Assembly (NCBI RefSeq): GCF_010692725.1
Contig: NZ_JAAFZB010000094.1
Location: 310,001-374,000 of the forward strand
Source: Flavihumibacter soli
GTDB taxonomy: Bacteria; Bacteroidota; Bacteroidia; Sphingobacteriales; Sphingobacteriaceae
Length of the DNA: 64,000 nucleotides
Direction of reading: 5' to 3'
Shown here: positions 35,248-44,093 of the stretch, piece by piece
Layout of the letters: the number at the start of each line of letters is the position of its first letter
Numbering within the stretch: the stretch's first letter is position 1
Made by a program: the position numbers and the translations under genes
The notes under the pieces: generated by a model
Seen by the model: the letters and a program-made list of their open reading frames with translations, nothing else
Databases searched by the model: none
What the model was told of the DNA's origin: nothing

Positions 35248-35499
35248 GATCTACACTTTAGAATTCGTGACAAAAAAATAAACCCACACATGCTGGCAGA
35301 TACTAGTCTTTGTATCTTAAAGCTAAACAAATGTTCATTTATAATTACACCAAAGACATCTTAACTGCGGGTGTGACCTGGGAGAACTGTAAAGGCCCCA
35401 TACAGGATTATCTACTCGCTGTGTATAGCTATATCAGGGCAAGGCAAAATAAAAATTTTGCAGTCTTTGAACCGAGCTCACTATATGCTAACTATATGC

Positions 35500-35543
35500 T
35501 CACTATATGCTAACCATATCCTGGTTAGGTTAGCACATAGTGA
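35500..35543 (+). repeat. Sixteen-bp hairpin in the pho spacer
   Basis: Arms at 35500-35515 (TCACTATATGCTAACC) and 35528-35543 pair with one mismatch around a 12-base loop. The left arm is itself the last copy of a direct repeat CTATATGCTMAC. There is no T-run, so this is not a standard terminator. Confidence 0.65.
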
Positions 35544-35815
35544 TCTAGCTGTTATCAAATAGGGATCAGGTGGACAAACAGTTTGCCTCGGACAACGAGT
35601 TCCAGCGGCGTATGGCAAAACTTGCCTGAGGTAATCCTTTATGATAAGCTTGCCTGACCCGATGAGTCCGGTTCGTTTGTAATTGTAATTCGCTTCGGCG
35701 GAGGGCGTGTTAAATTAATATTAACCCAATGTCATGTGCATATGGACACATTATATCGCTAGAAATCAGCCACATACTACTGTACAAGGTCATTCAGGAA
35801 AGTTTTTGAATCAGC

Positions 35816-35842
35816 TTAACAATTTGTTAACGTCACGGTAAC
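35816..35842 (+). promoter_or_regulatory. Candidate Pho box (three half-sites, 11-bp period)
   Basis: TTAAC at 35816 and 35827 and GTAAC at 35838 are direct repeats spaced exactly 11 bp, the geometry bound by PhoB-type OmpR-family regulators. They lie 45-71 bp upstream of the phosphate porin gene that heads the pst cluster. A promoter-like TTCTTTTG sits 22 bp further on. The repeat and position are seen; PhoB binding is inference. Confidence 0.55.
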
Positions 35843-35886
35843 ACTAAATTCTTTTAGGATGGTTTCTTTTGTAACGTAAGCATAAC

Positions 35887-37104
35887 ATGAACTTAACAAT
35901 GAGATTAAACTTGAGAGCTAGCTTTGCAGCTATTATGGTATGTATGGTATTTGTTCAGATGGCTAATGGCCAGGACAAATCAGAACCTGAAAAAAAATGG
36001 TACGATACTTTCACAATCCGGGGCTACCTGCAAGCCAGGTATAATCAGTTGTTTGAAACAAATGCAGATCTGAAATGCGATCAGTGCGACAGGAGCTGGG
36101 GAGGGACCGGCGGTTTCTTTCTAAGACGAGCGCGGCTGGTATTTTCCGGGCAGATCGGTCAGCAGATATATTTCTACGTGCAGCCTGATTTCGCAAGTGC
36201 CGCGTCGTCGACTGGACTCAATTTCGGGCAGATACGTGATGCCTATGTTGATATCGGAATTGACAAAAAGAATGAGTACCGGTTCCGGGTTGGTCAGAGT
36301 AAAATTCCTTATGGGTTTGAGAATATGCAGTCAAGCCAGAACAGGCTGCCACTGGATAGAAGTGATGCGTTGAACAGTTCAATTAGTAATGAAAGGGACA
36401 TGGGCGTATTCTTTTACTGGGCTCCCGAGGAAAAGAGAAAATTGTTTTCCAGCCTTGTCAGGGATGGCTTAAAAGGCTCCGGAGATTATGGGATATTAGG
36501 TTTTGGGCTGTATAATGGCCAGACTGCAAACCGGCCGGAGCTCAACAATACTCTCCATGTAGTGGGGAGGGCAACTTATCCCTTCGAAATGGGCGAACAG
36601 GTGATTGAGGCGGGCATCCAGGGCTATACCGGTAAATATGTGATACCGATGGAGCAGATTAGCCCCGACGTTAAATATCTCAGTGACAGGAATTACACGG
36701 ATGAACGAATTGCTGCCTCATTCGTGCTTTATCCCAAGCCATTCGGAATCCAGGCAGAATATAATGTGGGCAAAGGACCGGAATATAATAAACAGACGGA
36801 TTCCATTGAGGTGCAAAATTTGCGGGGCGGATATATGACCCTATCCTACTTAATCCGGAGCAAAGCCCAGGTCATAATACCATTTACCCGGATACAGTAT
36901 TACAATGGTGGGAAAAAGCAGGAACAGGATGCCCGGAGCTACGAAGTTAAGGAACTGGAGCTGGGAATAGAGTGGCAGCCCGTGAAGCAATTTGAATTGG
37001 TGGCCATGTATACGTTCTCTTCCCGCAGGTTCGAAGATAAGATCCTGAGCAACAACCTTCAGAAGGGCAGCCTCTTAAGGTTGCAGGCACAGGTGAATTT
37101 TTAG
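35887..37104 (+). CDS. Phosphate-selective porin (OprO/OprP family)
   Basis: A 405-residue outer membrane beta-barrel protein. After a signal peptide (cleavage likely near VQMANGQ) comes a barrel with the family segments FTIRGYLQARYN, FFLRRARLVFSGQIG and the FRVGQSKIPYGFEN loop; it ends with an aromatic strand (LRLQAQVNF) as expected for BamA recognition. OprO/OprP porins admit phosphate or polyphosphate. Position directly before pstS and after a Pho-box-like repeat supports a role in phosphate uptake under limitation. ATG 35902 is an alternative start that would shorten the signal peptide by five residues. Confidence 0.88.
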   Translation: MNLTMRLNLRASFAAIMVCMVFVQMANGQDKSEPEKKWYDTFTIRGYLQARYNQLFETNADLKCDQCDRSWGGTGGFFLRRARLVFSGQIGQQIYFYVQPDFASAASSTGLNFGQIRDAYVDIGIDKKNEYRFRVGQSKIPYGFENMQSSQNRLPLDRSDALNSSISNERDMGVFFYWAPEEKRKLFSSLVRDGLKGSGDYGILGFGLYNGQTANRPELNNTLHVVGRATYPFEMGEQVIEAGIQGYTGKYVIPMEQISPDVKYLSDRNYTDERIAASFVLYPKPFGIQAEYNVGKGPEYNKQTDSIEVQNLRGGYMTLSYLIRSKAQVIIPFTRIQYYNGGKKQEQDARSYEVKELELGIEWQPVKQFELVAMYTFSSRRFEDKILSNNLQKGSLLRLQAQVNF

Positions 37105-37160
37105 GGAAAGATCCTTGCGTTAAAAAGACTTAATAATAAAATAACCTTAATCATCACAAC

Positions 37161-38021
37161 ATGAAAAAAGTATGGATCATTGCCCTCGGTTTATCTGCGG
37201 GACTCATCGCGGGATGCGGCTCCGGCGAAGAAAAGAAGAACGAGAGCGCTAACTCAGGAAAGGAACTAACAATTAAAGGCAGCGATACAGTTCTTCCCCT
37301 GACACAGTCAGAGTCTGAGGAATACGGTAAAAAACACGCTGATGCACGGCTGATCGTTACGGGCGGAGGAAGTGGTACCGGCATAACCGCTTTGATAGAC
37401 GGTAATACGGATATAGCAATGTCTTCCCGCAAAATTAAGCTGGATGAGCGTATGTCATTAGAAAACGCAAAAAAACCTTTTAGTGAAGTTATAGTTGCCC
37501 ATGACGCTTTAGGAGTCATCGTGAACCCGTTCAACAAAGTTAGCGAGCTCACCCGCGAGCAGCTTGAGGGGATCTTCACCGGTAAGATAACCAACTGGAA
37601 AGAAGTCGGAGGCGAGGAAATGAAGATAGTGGTATACAGCCGCGAAACCAGCTCAGGAACCTATGAGTTCTTTAAAGAACATGTCATGGATGACAAAAAT
37701 TACGCCTCCACGGTATTGAACATGCCCGCAACAGGTGGTATCATAGAATCAGTAAGCAAAACTAAAGGTGCCATTGGCTATGTCGGACTGGCATACATTG
37801 AAAAATCAGTAAAGCCTTTAAAAGTATCATTTGATAGTGGCAAAACCTTTGTTGCGCCATCCATGGAAAATGCAAAGAACCAGTCCTATCCTATTACCCG
37901 GCCCTTGTATTACTATTATCTAAATGAATCTGAAGAATTCACCAAGCCTTTTGTTGATTTCGTTCTATCCGCTGAAGGTCAGAAGATTGTCGAGACTGTA
38001 GGTTATGTTCCGGTAAAATAG
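37161..38021 (+). CDS. pstS: Phosphate ABC transporter substrate-binding lipoprotein
   Basis: A 286-residue periplasmic phosphate-binding protein. It has a lipoprotein signal with lipobox AGCG (Cys near residue 19). Binding-site motifs are IKGSDTVLPL near the start, GGGSGTGITALIDG and SRETSSGTYEFF, the Ser/Thr/Gly-rich loops that hold phosphate. It follows the porin by 56 bp and precedes pstC by 26 bp. Expected to be induced by phosphate starvation through the upstream Pho-box-like element. Function is secure. Confidence 0.95.
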   Translation: MKKVWIIALGLSAGLIAGCGSGEEKKNESANSGKELTIKGSDTVLPLTQSESEEYGKKHADARLIVTGGGSGTGITALIDGNTDIAMSSRKIKLDERMSLENAKKPFSEVIVAHDALGVIVNPFNKVSELTREQLEGIFTGKITNWKEVGGEEMKIVVYSRETSSGTYEFFKEHVMDDKNYASTVLNMPATGGIIESVSKTKGAIGYVGLAYIEKSVKPLKVSFDSGKTFVAPSMENAKNQSYPITRPLYYYYLNESEEFTKPFVDFVLSAEGQKIVETVGYVPVK

Positions 38022-38047
38022 GTTTCTACAGTATTTGATCTGCCGCG

Positions 38048-39247
38048 ATGTTCTGGAAAAAATTACCTGAAAGGTTAATGGAGTTACTAATGGGAACGAG
38101 TGCACTGGTAACCAGTGTCACGATTCTCCTGATCATTTTCTTTCTGTTTCGGGAAGGATTTGGTATATTTTCATCACCTTCTGTTGAAAAAGGTTATGTG
38201 ATTGCCGTTAATAAAGCCAACCCGGTGGGAACATTGCACAGTGAGGAGATCAAAAAGATATTCGATCATGAGATAACAGACTGGAGCGAACTCGGGGGGC
38301 CTAAGAAACCTATCACCTTATTCCGGATATCCGACATAACTAAATATTACAAGGAGCAGGAGCTGGGTGCCAATCTTGAGTTATTACCTCAAAAACTCAA
38401 TGAACTGTTAGCCCGGAACCCCGGAATCATTGCGTTTCTCCCGGATTCCTATCTGCCAGATAATTTTAACGGGAAAATACTGAAGCTTGAAAATATTTCT
38501 GTCCTGGATTTTCTGGGCGGCAAAGAATGGTTCCCTACGGCTCAGCCCTCAGCGCAGTTCGGTGCATGGCCCTTAATCCTGGGCACCTTATATGTAAGCC
38601 TGGTTGCCATACTGCTGGCATTACCGCTGGGCCTTGCTACAGCTATCTACCTCGCTGAAATTGCTGACCGCAGAACGAGGGATATCCTGAAGCCCGTTAT
38701 CGAATTACTGGCAGGCATCCCATCTGTTGTTTATGGTTTTTTCGGGTTGGTTGTTATCGTCCCGCTATTAAAAGACACATTTGATCTTGACTCAGGTCAG
38801 TCAGGGCTGGCAGGGGGAATCCTGCTGGCGATCATGGCCTTACCGACTATCATTACCGTCTCTGAGGACGCCCTTCGCAACACCCCTAATTCCATGCGGG
38901 AAGCCAGCTTAGCAATGGGGGCTTCGAAATGGCAGACCATATACAAGATTGTCGTCCCCTATTCTTCTTCCGGCATCAGCGCTGCCGCAATTTTAGGCAT
39001 AGGAAGAGCTATGGGTGAAACAATGGCCGTATTAATGGTTACAGGTAATGCCGCAGTGATCCCTTATTCGATCCTGGAGCCGCTCCGAACAATACCGGCT
39101 ACGATCGCTGCCGAATTGGGTGAAGCTCCGACAGGAGGTTTACATTACCAGGCACTCTTCACTTTAGGCTGCATTTTATTCATCATCACCGTTGCGACCA
39201 ATTTAACCGCATCATACATCTCCAGAAAACAACTAAAAGCGTCATGA
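38048..39247 (+). CDS. pstC: Phosphate ABC transporter permease PstC with PstS-like periplasmic insertion
   Basis: A 399-residue inner membrane permease, longer than the roughly 300-320 residues usual for PstC. TM1 (about residues 17-37) is followed by a periplasmic stretch of about 130 residues. That stretch resembles part of a phosphate-binding protein: IKKIFDHEITDWSELGG parallels LEGIFTGKITNWKEVGG of the PstS encoded just upstream. The usual permease core follows from about residue 175, with the EAA loop (REASLAMGASKWQT) and GRAMGETMAVLMVTGN. It overlaps pstA by 4 bp, indicating coupling. The insertion might help dock PstS or sense phosphate; that is inference. Confidence 0.93.
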   Translation: MFWKKLPERLMELLMGTSALVTSVTILLIIFFLFREGFGIFSSPSVEKGYVIAVNKANPVGTLHSEEIKKIFDHEITDWSELGGPKKPITLFRISDITKYYKEQELGANLELLPQKLNELLARNPGIIAFLPDSYLPDNFNGKILKLENISVLDFLGGKEWFPTAQPSAQFGAWPLILGTLYVSLVAILLALPLGLATAIYLAEIADRRTRDILKPVIELLAGIPSVVYGFFGLVVIVPLLKDTFDLDSGQSGLAGGILLAIMALPTIITVSEDALRNTPNSMREASLAMGASKWQTIYKIVVPYSSSGISAAAILGIGRAMGETMAVLMVTGNAAVIPYSILEPLRTIPATIAAELGEAPTGGLHYQALFTLGCILFIITVATNLTASYISRKQLKAS

Positions 39248-40116
39248 AGATCAGCATTATTCAAAGAAAGCGCTACTCACAGAATATTGCTTTCTGGGCT
39301 TTCCGTTTATTAAGTTTCATGGTGGTGGCCATTTTATTTATCATTCTCGGGTTTCTGATATATAATGGTGTAAAAGTAATTAGCTGGGACTTTCTAACCG
39401 AGATGCCGCAGGATGGTATGACTAAAGGGGGCATATATCCGGCTATTATCGGAACCCTGTGCCTGATCGTCGGTAGTATATTGTTCGCATTTCCTATAGG
39501 AGTTCTATCAGCGCTGTTTATGAATGAATACATGAAGGACAGCTGGTTTAAAAGATTCTTAAATCAAATGACCAACAACCTGGGCGGAATACCGTCCATT
39601 GTTTTCGGCTTGTTCGGAATGGCTCTTTTCGTAAACAAATTTGGTTTTGGTGACAGTATTATAGCAGGATCGCTCACGCTCGGTTTAATGGTGCTGCCCG
39701 TGATCATCCGGACCACAGAAGAGGCGCTGAAAGCAGTGAACGACACATTCCGTCACGCCAGTCTCGCACTTGGATCGAGTAAATGGCAAACTGTCCGGCG
39801 TGTTGTTCTACCCATCGCTTTTCCAAATATCATAACAGGTGTGATTCTCTCCATAGGAAGAGTTTCAGGTGAGACTGCCCCTATCCTGTTTACGGTAGCG
39901 GCGTATTTTCTGCCACGGCTTCCGCAAAGCATCTTTGACCAGGTAATGGCCTTGCCATATCACTTATATGTGATTATTACCAGCGGTACAAACATTGAAG
40001 AAAGCCGGCCTATGGCTTACGGAACAGCTTTGGTATTAATCACTATTGTACTGATCATGAACCTGGTGGCCAATGCTCTGAGAAGATATTTTGGCAAGAA
40101 GGTTAAAATGAGTTAA
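39244..40116 (+). CDS. pstA: Phosphate ABC transporter permease PstA
   Basis: A 290-residue permease with six predicted membrane helices. It shows the EAA loop (RHASLALGSSKWQTVRRVVLP) and SIGRVSGETAPILFT, which is characteristic of PstA. It pairs with PstC to form the phosphate channel of the Pst complex. Its ATG lies within the end of pstC (ATGA overlap). After the stop, a copy of the last 15 bases (about TTAAAATGAGTTAAA) recurs 36 bp downstream, a small duplication in the pstA-pstB gap. Confidence 0.95.
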   Translation: MKISIIQRKRYSQNIAFWAFRLLSFMVVAILFIILGFLIYNGVKVISWDFLTEMPQDGMTKGGIYPAIIGTLCLIVGSILFAFPIGVLSALFMNEYMKDSWFKRFLNQMTNNLGGIPSIVFGLFGMALFVNKFGFGDSIIAGSLTLGLMVLPVIIRTTEEALKAVNDTFRHASLALGSSKWQTVRRVVLPIAFPNIITGVILSIGRVSGETAPILFTVAAYFLPRLPQSIFDQVMALPYHLYVIITSGTNIEESRPMAYGTALVLITIVLIMNLVANALRRYFGKKVKMS

Positions 40117-40173
40117 AATAACAATTGGTCAGGAAATCTTAAAAATGAGTTAAACGAATGATATCCCAAATTC

Positions 40174-40926
40174 ATGCACATATTAGAAACTAAAGCGATT
40201 AATTTACATTACGGGGATTTCCACGCATTGAAGGGGATCAGCATGGTGGCCAATAAAAATACGGTCACTGCATTGATAGGTCCTTCCGGTTGTGGTAAAT
40301 CCACTTACCTACGCCTGTTTAATCGAATGAACGACCTGATCGACAATGTTGAGATCAGCGGACAAGTCCTGGTAGACGGAGAGGATATCTATTCGAGAAG
40401 GGTTCATGTGGATGACCTCCGGAAGAAAGTGGGCATGGTATTTCAAAAACCAAATCCCTTTCCCAAATCCATTTATGAGAACGTGGCCTATGGCCTTAGA
40501 GTAAATGGCATTAACGATAAAAAATTTATAGAAGAACGTGTGATATCTTCCCTGGAACAAGCTGCTTTATGGAATGAGGTAAAAGATAAATTAAACAAAT
40601 CTGCGTTTGAGCTTTCAGGAGGTCAGCAACAGCGTTTGTGTATAGCACGCGCGTTAGCAATTCAGCCTTCGGTACTTTTAATGGATGAACCGGCGTCGGC
40701 GCTTGATCCTCTATCCACTTCAAAGATTGAAGAATTAATCTACTCGTTGAAAAAGGATTACACCATTGTTATCGTAACGCATAATATGCAGCAGGCCGGG
40801 CGGGTGAGTGATTATACTGCTTTCTTTTATATGGGCACCCTTGTTGAATACAATGAAACCAAGATCATCTTTACTAATCCGCAGAATACGCAAACACAAA
40901 ACTATATAACCGGCAGATTTGGTTGA
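40174..40926 (+). CDS. pstB: Phosphate ABC transporter ATP-binding protein
   Basis: A 250-residue ATPase, standard PstB length. Motifs are Walker [11 protein letters not shown]-loop [20 protein letters not shown] (strongly PstB-like), signature [15 protein letters not shown], Walker [14 protein letters not shown] and the H-loop VTHNMQQA. It ends with the typical [16 protein letters not shown]. It powers phosphate import through PstCA. The next gene, phoU, starts 47 bp later. Confidence 0.96.
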   Translation: MHILETKAINLHYGDFHALKGISMVANKNTVTALIGPSGCGKSTYLRLFNRMNDLIDNVEISGQVLVDGEDIYSRRVHVDDLRKKVGMVFQKPNPFPKSIYENVAYGLRVNGINDKKFIEERVISSLEQAALWNEVKDKLNKSAFELSGGQQQRLCIARALAIQPSVLLMDEPASALDPLSTSKIEELIYSLKKDYTIVIVTHNMQQAGRVSDYTAFFYMGTLVEYNETKIIFTNPQNTQTQNYITGRFG

Positions 40927-40973
40927 TTAAAGCCATCTATATTAGCCTGATCATTAAAAAAACTCAAAAAAGT

Positions 40974-41642
40974 ATGACTCATCTTGATACCGAATTACAG
41001 CAGCTCAAAGACAACCTGATTGAGATGTGGACCCTCGTAAAAAACCAGTTGTCGAAAGCACAGGAAGCGCTCTTTAATAACGATAAAGATCTGGCGCGGG
41101 AAGTGGTTTCGCTGGAGAAACGGGTGAATGCCTTTGAGTTAGGTATTGATCAGGACTGCGAAAATATTTTTGCGCTGTTCAACCCCGTAGCAGTTGATCT
41201 GCGATTGGTGCTTGCTATCATAAAAATTAATAATAACCTGGAACGTCAGGGCGACTCCGCTAAAGGTGTTGCTAAGTTTGTCATAGAATTCGACGGTCCG
41301 TTTGATAAGCATCTGTTGGATATTACCCGAATCACAGAAATGTTCACGGAAAACATCACCATGCTCGACGAATTAACTGAAGCCTTCGAAAAGGAAGATG
41401 GCGTGATCGCGCGCAAGACTTTTAAACGCGACGAGCTGCTGGACGAGATCAATGACCATACGACTGCAGTTGTCGCTGAATATATCAGGAAAAATCTTGA
41501 GAATACAGAACAGGCTTTGCAGATACTCTCCATCATCAGGAAGCTTGAAAGATCAGGCGATCACTCTAAAAATATCGCTGAAGAGATCATTTTCTATACG
41601 GAAGCTAAAGTACTGAAGCATAAGGGCAAGGATAAAAAGTAA
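40974..41642 (+). CDS. phoU: Phosphate transport regulator PhoU
   Basis: A 222-residue all-helical protein with two PhoU repeats. The metal-binding type motif occurs as NNLERQGDSAKG (first half) and RKLERSGDHSKNIAEEIIF (second half). PhoU couples Pst activity to the PhoR/PhoB-type system, repressing it when phosphate is ample. ATG 40974 (MTHLDTELQQLKDNL) gives the standard family start; an upstream TTG at 40923 overlaps the pstB stop and adds a non-conserved tail. It is the last gene of the pst cluster; no phoR or phoB gene is in the window. Confidence 0.95.
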   Translation: MTHLDTELQQLKDNLIEMWTLVKNQLSKAQEALFNNDKDLAREVVSLEKRVNAFELGIDQDCENIFALFNPVAVDLRLVLAIIKINNNLERQGDSAKGVAKFVIEFDGPFDKHLLDITRITEMFTENITMLDELTEAFEKEDGVIARKTFKRDELLDEINDHTTAVVAEYIRKNLENTEQALQILSIIRKLERSGDHSKNIAEEIIFYTEAKVLKHKGKDKK

Positions 41643-41726
41643 GCATATAATTTCGATAACTACAGTAAAATCACTTATACCACAATCAGCACTTTAATGA
41701 AATTTATGATATCGAAATAAATGATA

Positions 41727-42473
41727 TTAGTAATCTTTACCTGCCTTCACTTTTTGATCAACGTCGGCTGCTAAAACTATTCTCGCTTTGGTACCTTCAA
41801 ACTCTGTGCTGTGCGCATAGATGTGCACGAAGAATATCTCGCCGTTCTTTCTAAGATGTTTCCACTGGCCAAAATCGAAAAATGTATCAGGCACATCCCT
41901 GTTAAGGTTTATGAAGCGTTCCATTTCATCCTCCGGCCTTAGTTGCCTGGCATTCATCGCCAGGAACTGCTCCCGGGAATAGCCGTATTGAGCAAGTGCC
42001 GCTTCATTAACGTCAAGGATTTCGAAATTCATTTCATCATAGACGAACATCGGAAGCGGGCTCTCGTCAAATAGTCGCCTGTAATTGTTTGAATGCCTTT
42101 TCCGGATTCTTGGAAGGCGGATAGCCTTTAGCAGATCCTCCTGACTAAACCTTCCGTTAACCAAATAATCCTCAGCACCCATCTCAATGGCTACAATGGC
42201 GCCGGAGATAGTTATGGGATCTGTCAGCACTATTACCGGGACATAGGGATACCGTTTTAACACCTGTTGAATTGTACTTGCTCCCGGTAAATCCTGGAGT
42301 GTCAGACCACACAGAATGCATTCCGGATGGAGATCCCTTATTCCTACAGCTTGTTTGAGATTGCTGCAAAATAATATCTCGTGATCTTCATACTCTGATG
42401 TTAGCAGATACTTCCTTACTGCAAAGATATTATCAGTATTAGGCTCGATTATCAGCACACGACACTTATTCAT
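41727..42473 (-). CDS. Degenerate receiver domain plus PAS domain protein
   Basis: A 248-residue protein with an N-terminal CheY-like receiver fold (about 1-125) and a C-terminal PAS domain (about 130-240: YRRLFDESPLPMFVYD, then HLRKNGEIFFVHIYAH). Key receiver residues are altered. The phospho-acceptor Asp is Gly in CILCGLTLQDLPG, the acidic pair is reduced to one Glu (LIIEPNTDN), and the conserved Lys is Asn in DYLVNGRF. It is therefore probably not phosphorylated in the normal way. No output or kinase domain is present. It lies convergent with phoU and may interact with another sensor. Its ligand is unknown. Confidence 0.85.
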   Translation of the reverse strand: MNKCRVLIIEPNTDNIFAVRKYLLTSEYEDHEILFCSNLKQAVGIRDLHPECILCGLTLQDLPGASTIQQVLKRYPYVPVIVLTDPITISGAIVAIEMGAEDYLVNGRFSQEDLLKAIRLPRIRKRHSNNYRRLFDESPLPMFVYDEMNFEILDVNEAALAQYGYSREQFLAMNARQLRPEDEMERFINLNRDVPDTFFDFGQWKHLRKNGEIFFVHIYAHSTEFEGTKARIVLAADVDQKVKAGKDY

Positions 42474-42592
42474 TTTCCGCCCTTTGATCTACAGTGAATT
42501 TAAGCAAATTATCCTGTAGTCAACGGAAACGAACACTCTAATGCGTTGTTTCGAGAATTATTAAATGGAAACCGGGTTGAGTCTCCGCTATC

Positions 42593-43897
42593 TTACTCTT
42601 TCTTTACAACCCAGCGGTTTAACACATTATGCGGAAATTCAAGGACTACCTTGTAGAAGCCCGAAGGATATTTCTCCAGATTGATGGCGATATGACCTTT
42701 TGAGACCGGGGCTTTGGTGATCAACTTATAATCATCCGTACCACCTGATTTAAAATTGTTCGTCGTGCTTAGCCAGATTTTGACCATTCCTAATTTATCC
42801 AATACTTCCCAATTAACATCCAGAATATCTTTCGATAGAACTGCCGTAGGTTTAACTGCGGAAAGCTTTCCTGTTAACGATACGCCGTCAATTTCAAAAT
42901 TTTGTTTCTCAGGGATTTTGACTCCCAGAAATAATGCTATTGAAGGCATAATATCCACGATAGCCGGCGGGCCATTGAAGAAATAGGAGTTCAGATTTTT
43001 TGCGTTAGTTGCGATCCATGTGCTGCGTTCCCGGTCACTATGGCCGCCATGTCCGTAGCCGCTCTCCTCTCTGCCATGATCGGTTGTGATCCAGATCTGC
43101 CATTCCTCATTAAAATTCTTCTCCCTGAATTTCACAGCCTCCCACAGGCGACCAATTTGGAGGTCGGCAAGCCGAACAGCGTTTGTGAAATAGCTGCTGT
43201 TCCCATGACGATGGGCCATTTCATCCGGGTATTCAAGGTATACCCATGACAGGTCCGGTGCATTGGACCTGATACTGCTGGCTGCAGAATCGCTCACAGC
43301 TTCATCGATCAGGTGATAAAAATAACCTGCCGTGTCATGCGGAAATCGCACGGTGTCCAATTCCAGTCCGTCATAATAATAGTCGGGAAGCAGGTTACCC
43401 GCCGCCTTTGCTTCACTGCCAATCAATTTGGTCCGGTTATCCAGCCAGGTAGAAAAGACGGCTGTTTTTTTGTCCGGGAACTGTTTCTTAAATAGTCGGA
43501 AAATATTCCGGTAATTATAATTGGGTGCGATAATGTCGTTGTCCCATACATTATGTTTATTTACCCAGGTACCGGTAAGCAAACTGTTGTAACCAACTGC
43601 TGAGATAGTAGGAGTTTCAGAGTACCCTCCTTTTTCCCCGCCTACGTAAGCCCGGGTAAAGCCGCCTTGTTTGGTGACCTCTTTCAAATATGGAAGAGAC
43701 AGACTTTCTATGAGATCTGCCGGAATTCCATCAACGATAACGAAGACTGCTTTTTGTTTTTTCTGCGCCGCTGAAAAATTTGCATTAAATAGTATAACGG
43801 CCAGGATAAAGATTCGACCCAGTGTCGGATACTTCAAGCTAATTGACAAGCGGTAATTCGTATGGCGTTTTATTATAATATTAAATATTTTCAGCAT
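42593..43897 (-). CDS. Alkaline phosphatase superfamily phosphodiesterase/nucleotide pyrophosphatase (NPP-like), secreted
   Basis: A 434-residue exported protein; a hydrophobic signal segment near residues 29-44 ends at FSAAQ. The AP-superfamily core shows [14 protein letters not shown] (first metal ligand), [16 protein letters not shown] (nucleophile region, with Ser where NPP enzymes have Thr), the MAHRHG segment, and [20 protein letters not shown] with the last metal ligands. A C-terminal region of about 80 residues follows the hydrolase. It probably releases phosphate or cleaves phosphodiesters in the periplasm, which fits its place near the pst cluster, but no Pho-box-like repeat with 11-bp spacing was found upstream. 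Confidence 0.85.
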   Translation of the reverse strand: MLKIFNIIIKRHTNYRLSISLKYPTLGRIFILAVILFNANFSAAQKKQKAVFVIVDGIPADLIESLSLPYLKEVTKQGGFTRAYVGGEKGGYSETPTISAVGYNSLLTGTWVNKHNVWDNDIIAPNYNYRNIFRLFKKQFPDKKTAVFSTWLDNRTKLIGSEAKAAGNLLPDYYYDGLELDTVRFPHDTAGYFYHLIDEAVSDSAASSIRSNAPDLSWVYLEYPDEMAHRHGNSSYFTNAVRLADLQIGRLWEAVKFREKNFNEEWQIWITTDHGREESGYGHGGHSDRERSTWIATNAKNLNSYFFNGPPAIVDIMPSIALFLGVKIPEKQNFEIDGVSLTGKLSAVKPTAVLSKDILDVNWEVLDKLGMVKIWLSTTNNFKSGGTDDYKLITKAPVSKGHIAINLEKYPSGFYKVVLEFPHNVLNRWVVKKE

Positions 43898-44093
43898 CCC
43901 CGGAGATTTGGCAGGGTCGTAAATTAGTAAATAAATTCAGTTCCCGAATTACGCTCTACCGCAACAATATCTTGTTCTTAAGGGTTTAGAAGTATGAATA
44001 ATTACAAACAACATTTTATACGATATTACAGGATAGGGATGATTTGGAATGTTAACATTGTTCGTAACTTAGATAGCATTAGACCTTAAGGTG

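Larger units (their letters stand above)
35248..35886. other. Gene-free 640-bp spacer upstream of the porin
   Basis: It holds no convincing gene; a 67-codon frame at 35310-35513 has no family likeness. It contains short direct repeats of the type CTATATGCT around 35481-35512, the hairpin at 35500-35543 and, at its right end, the candidate Pho box (35816-35842) with a possible promoter element TTCTTTTG at 35864-35871, one base off TAnnTTTG. Confidence 0.6.

Noticed and set aside
35310-35513. 67-codon plus-strand frame before the pho region
   Set aside because: No recognisable family; its 3' part is made of the CTATATGCT direct repeats, so an open frame by chance is likely.
44051-44068. Possible second Pho box between the phosphodiesterase and MEDS genes
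   Set aside because: TTAAC and GTAAC occur but are 12 bp apart, not 11, and there is no third half-site.
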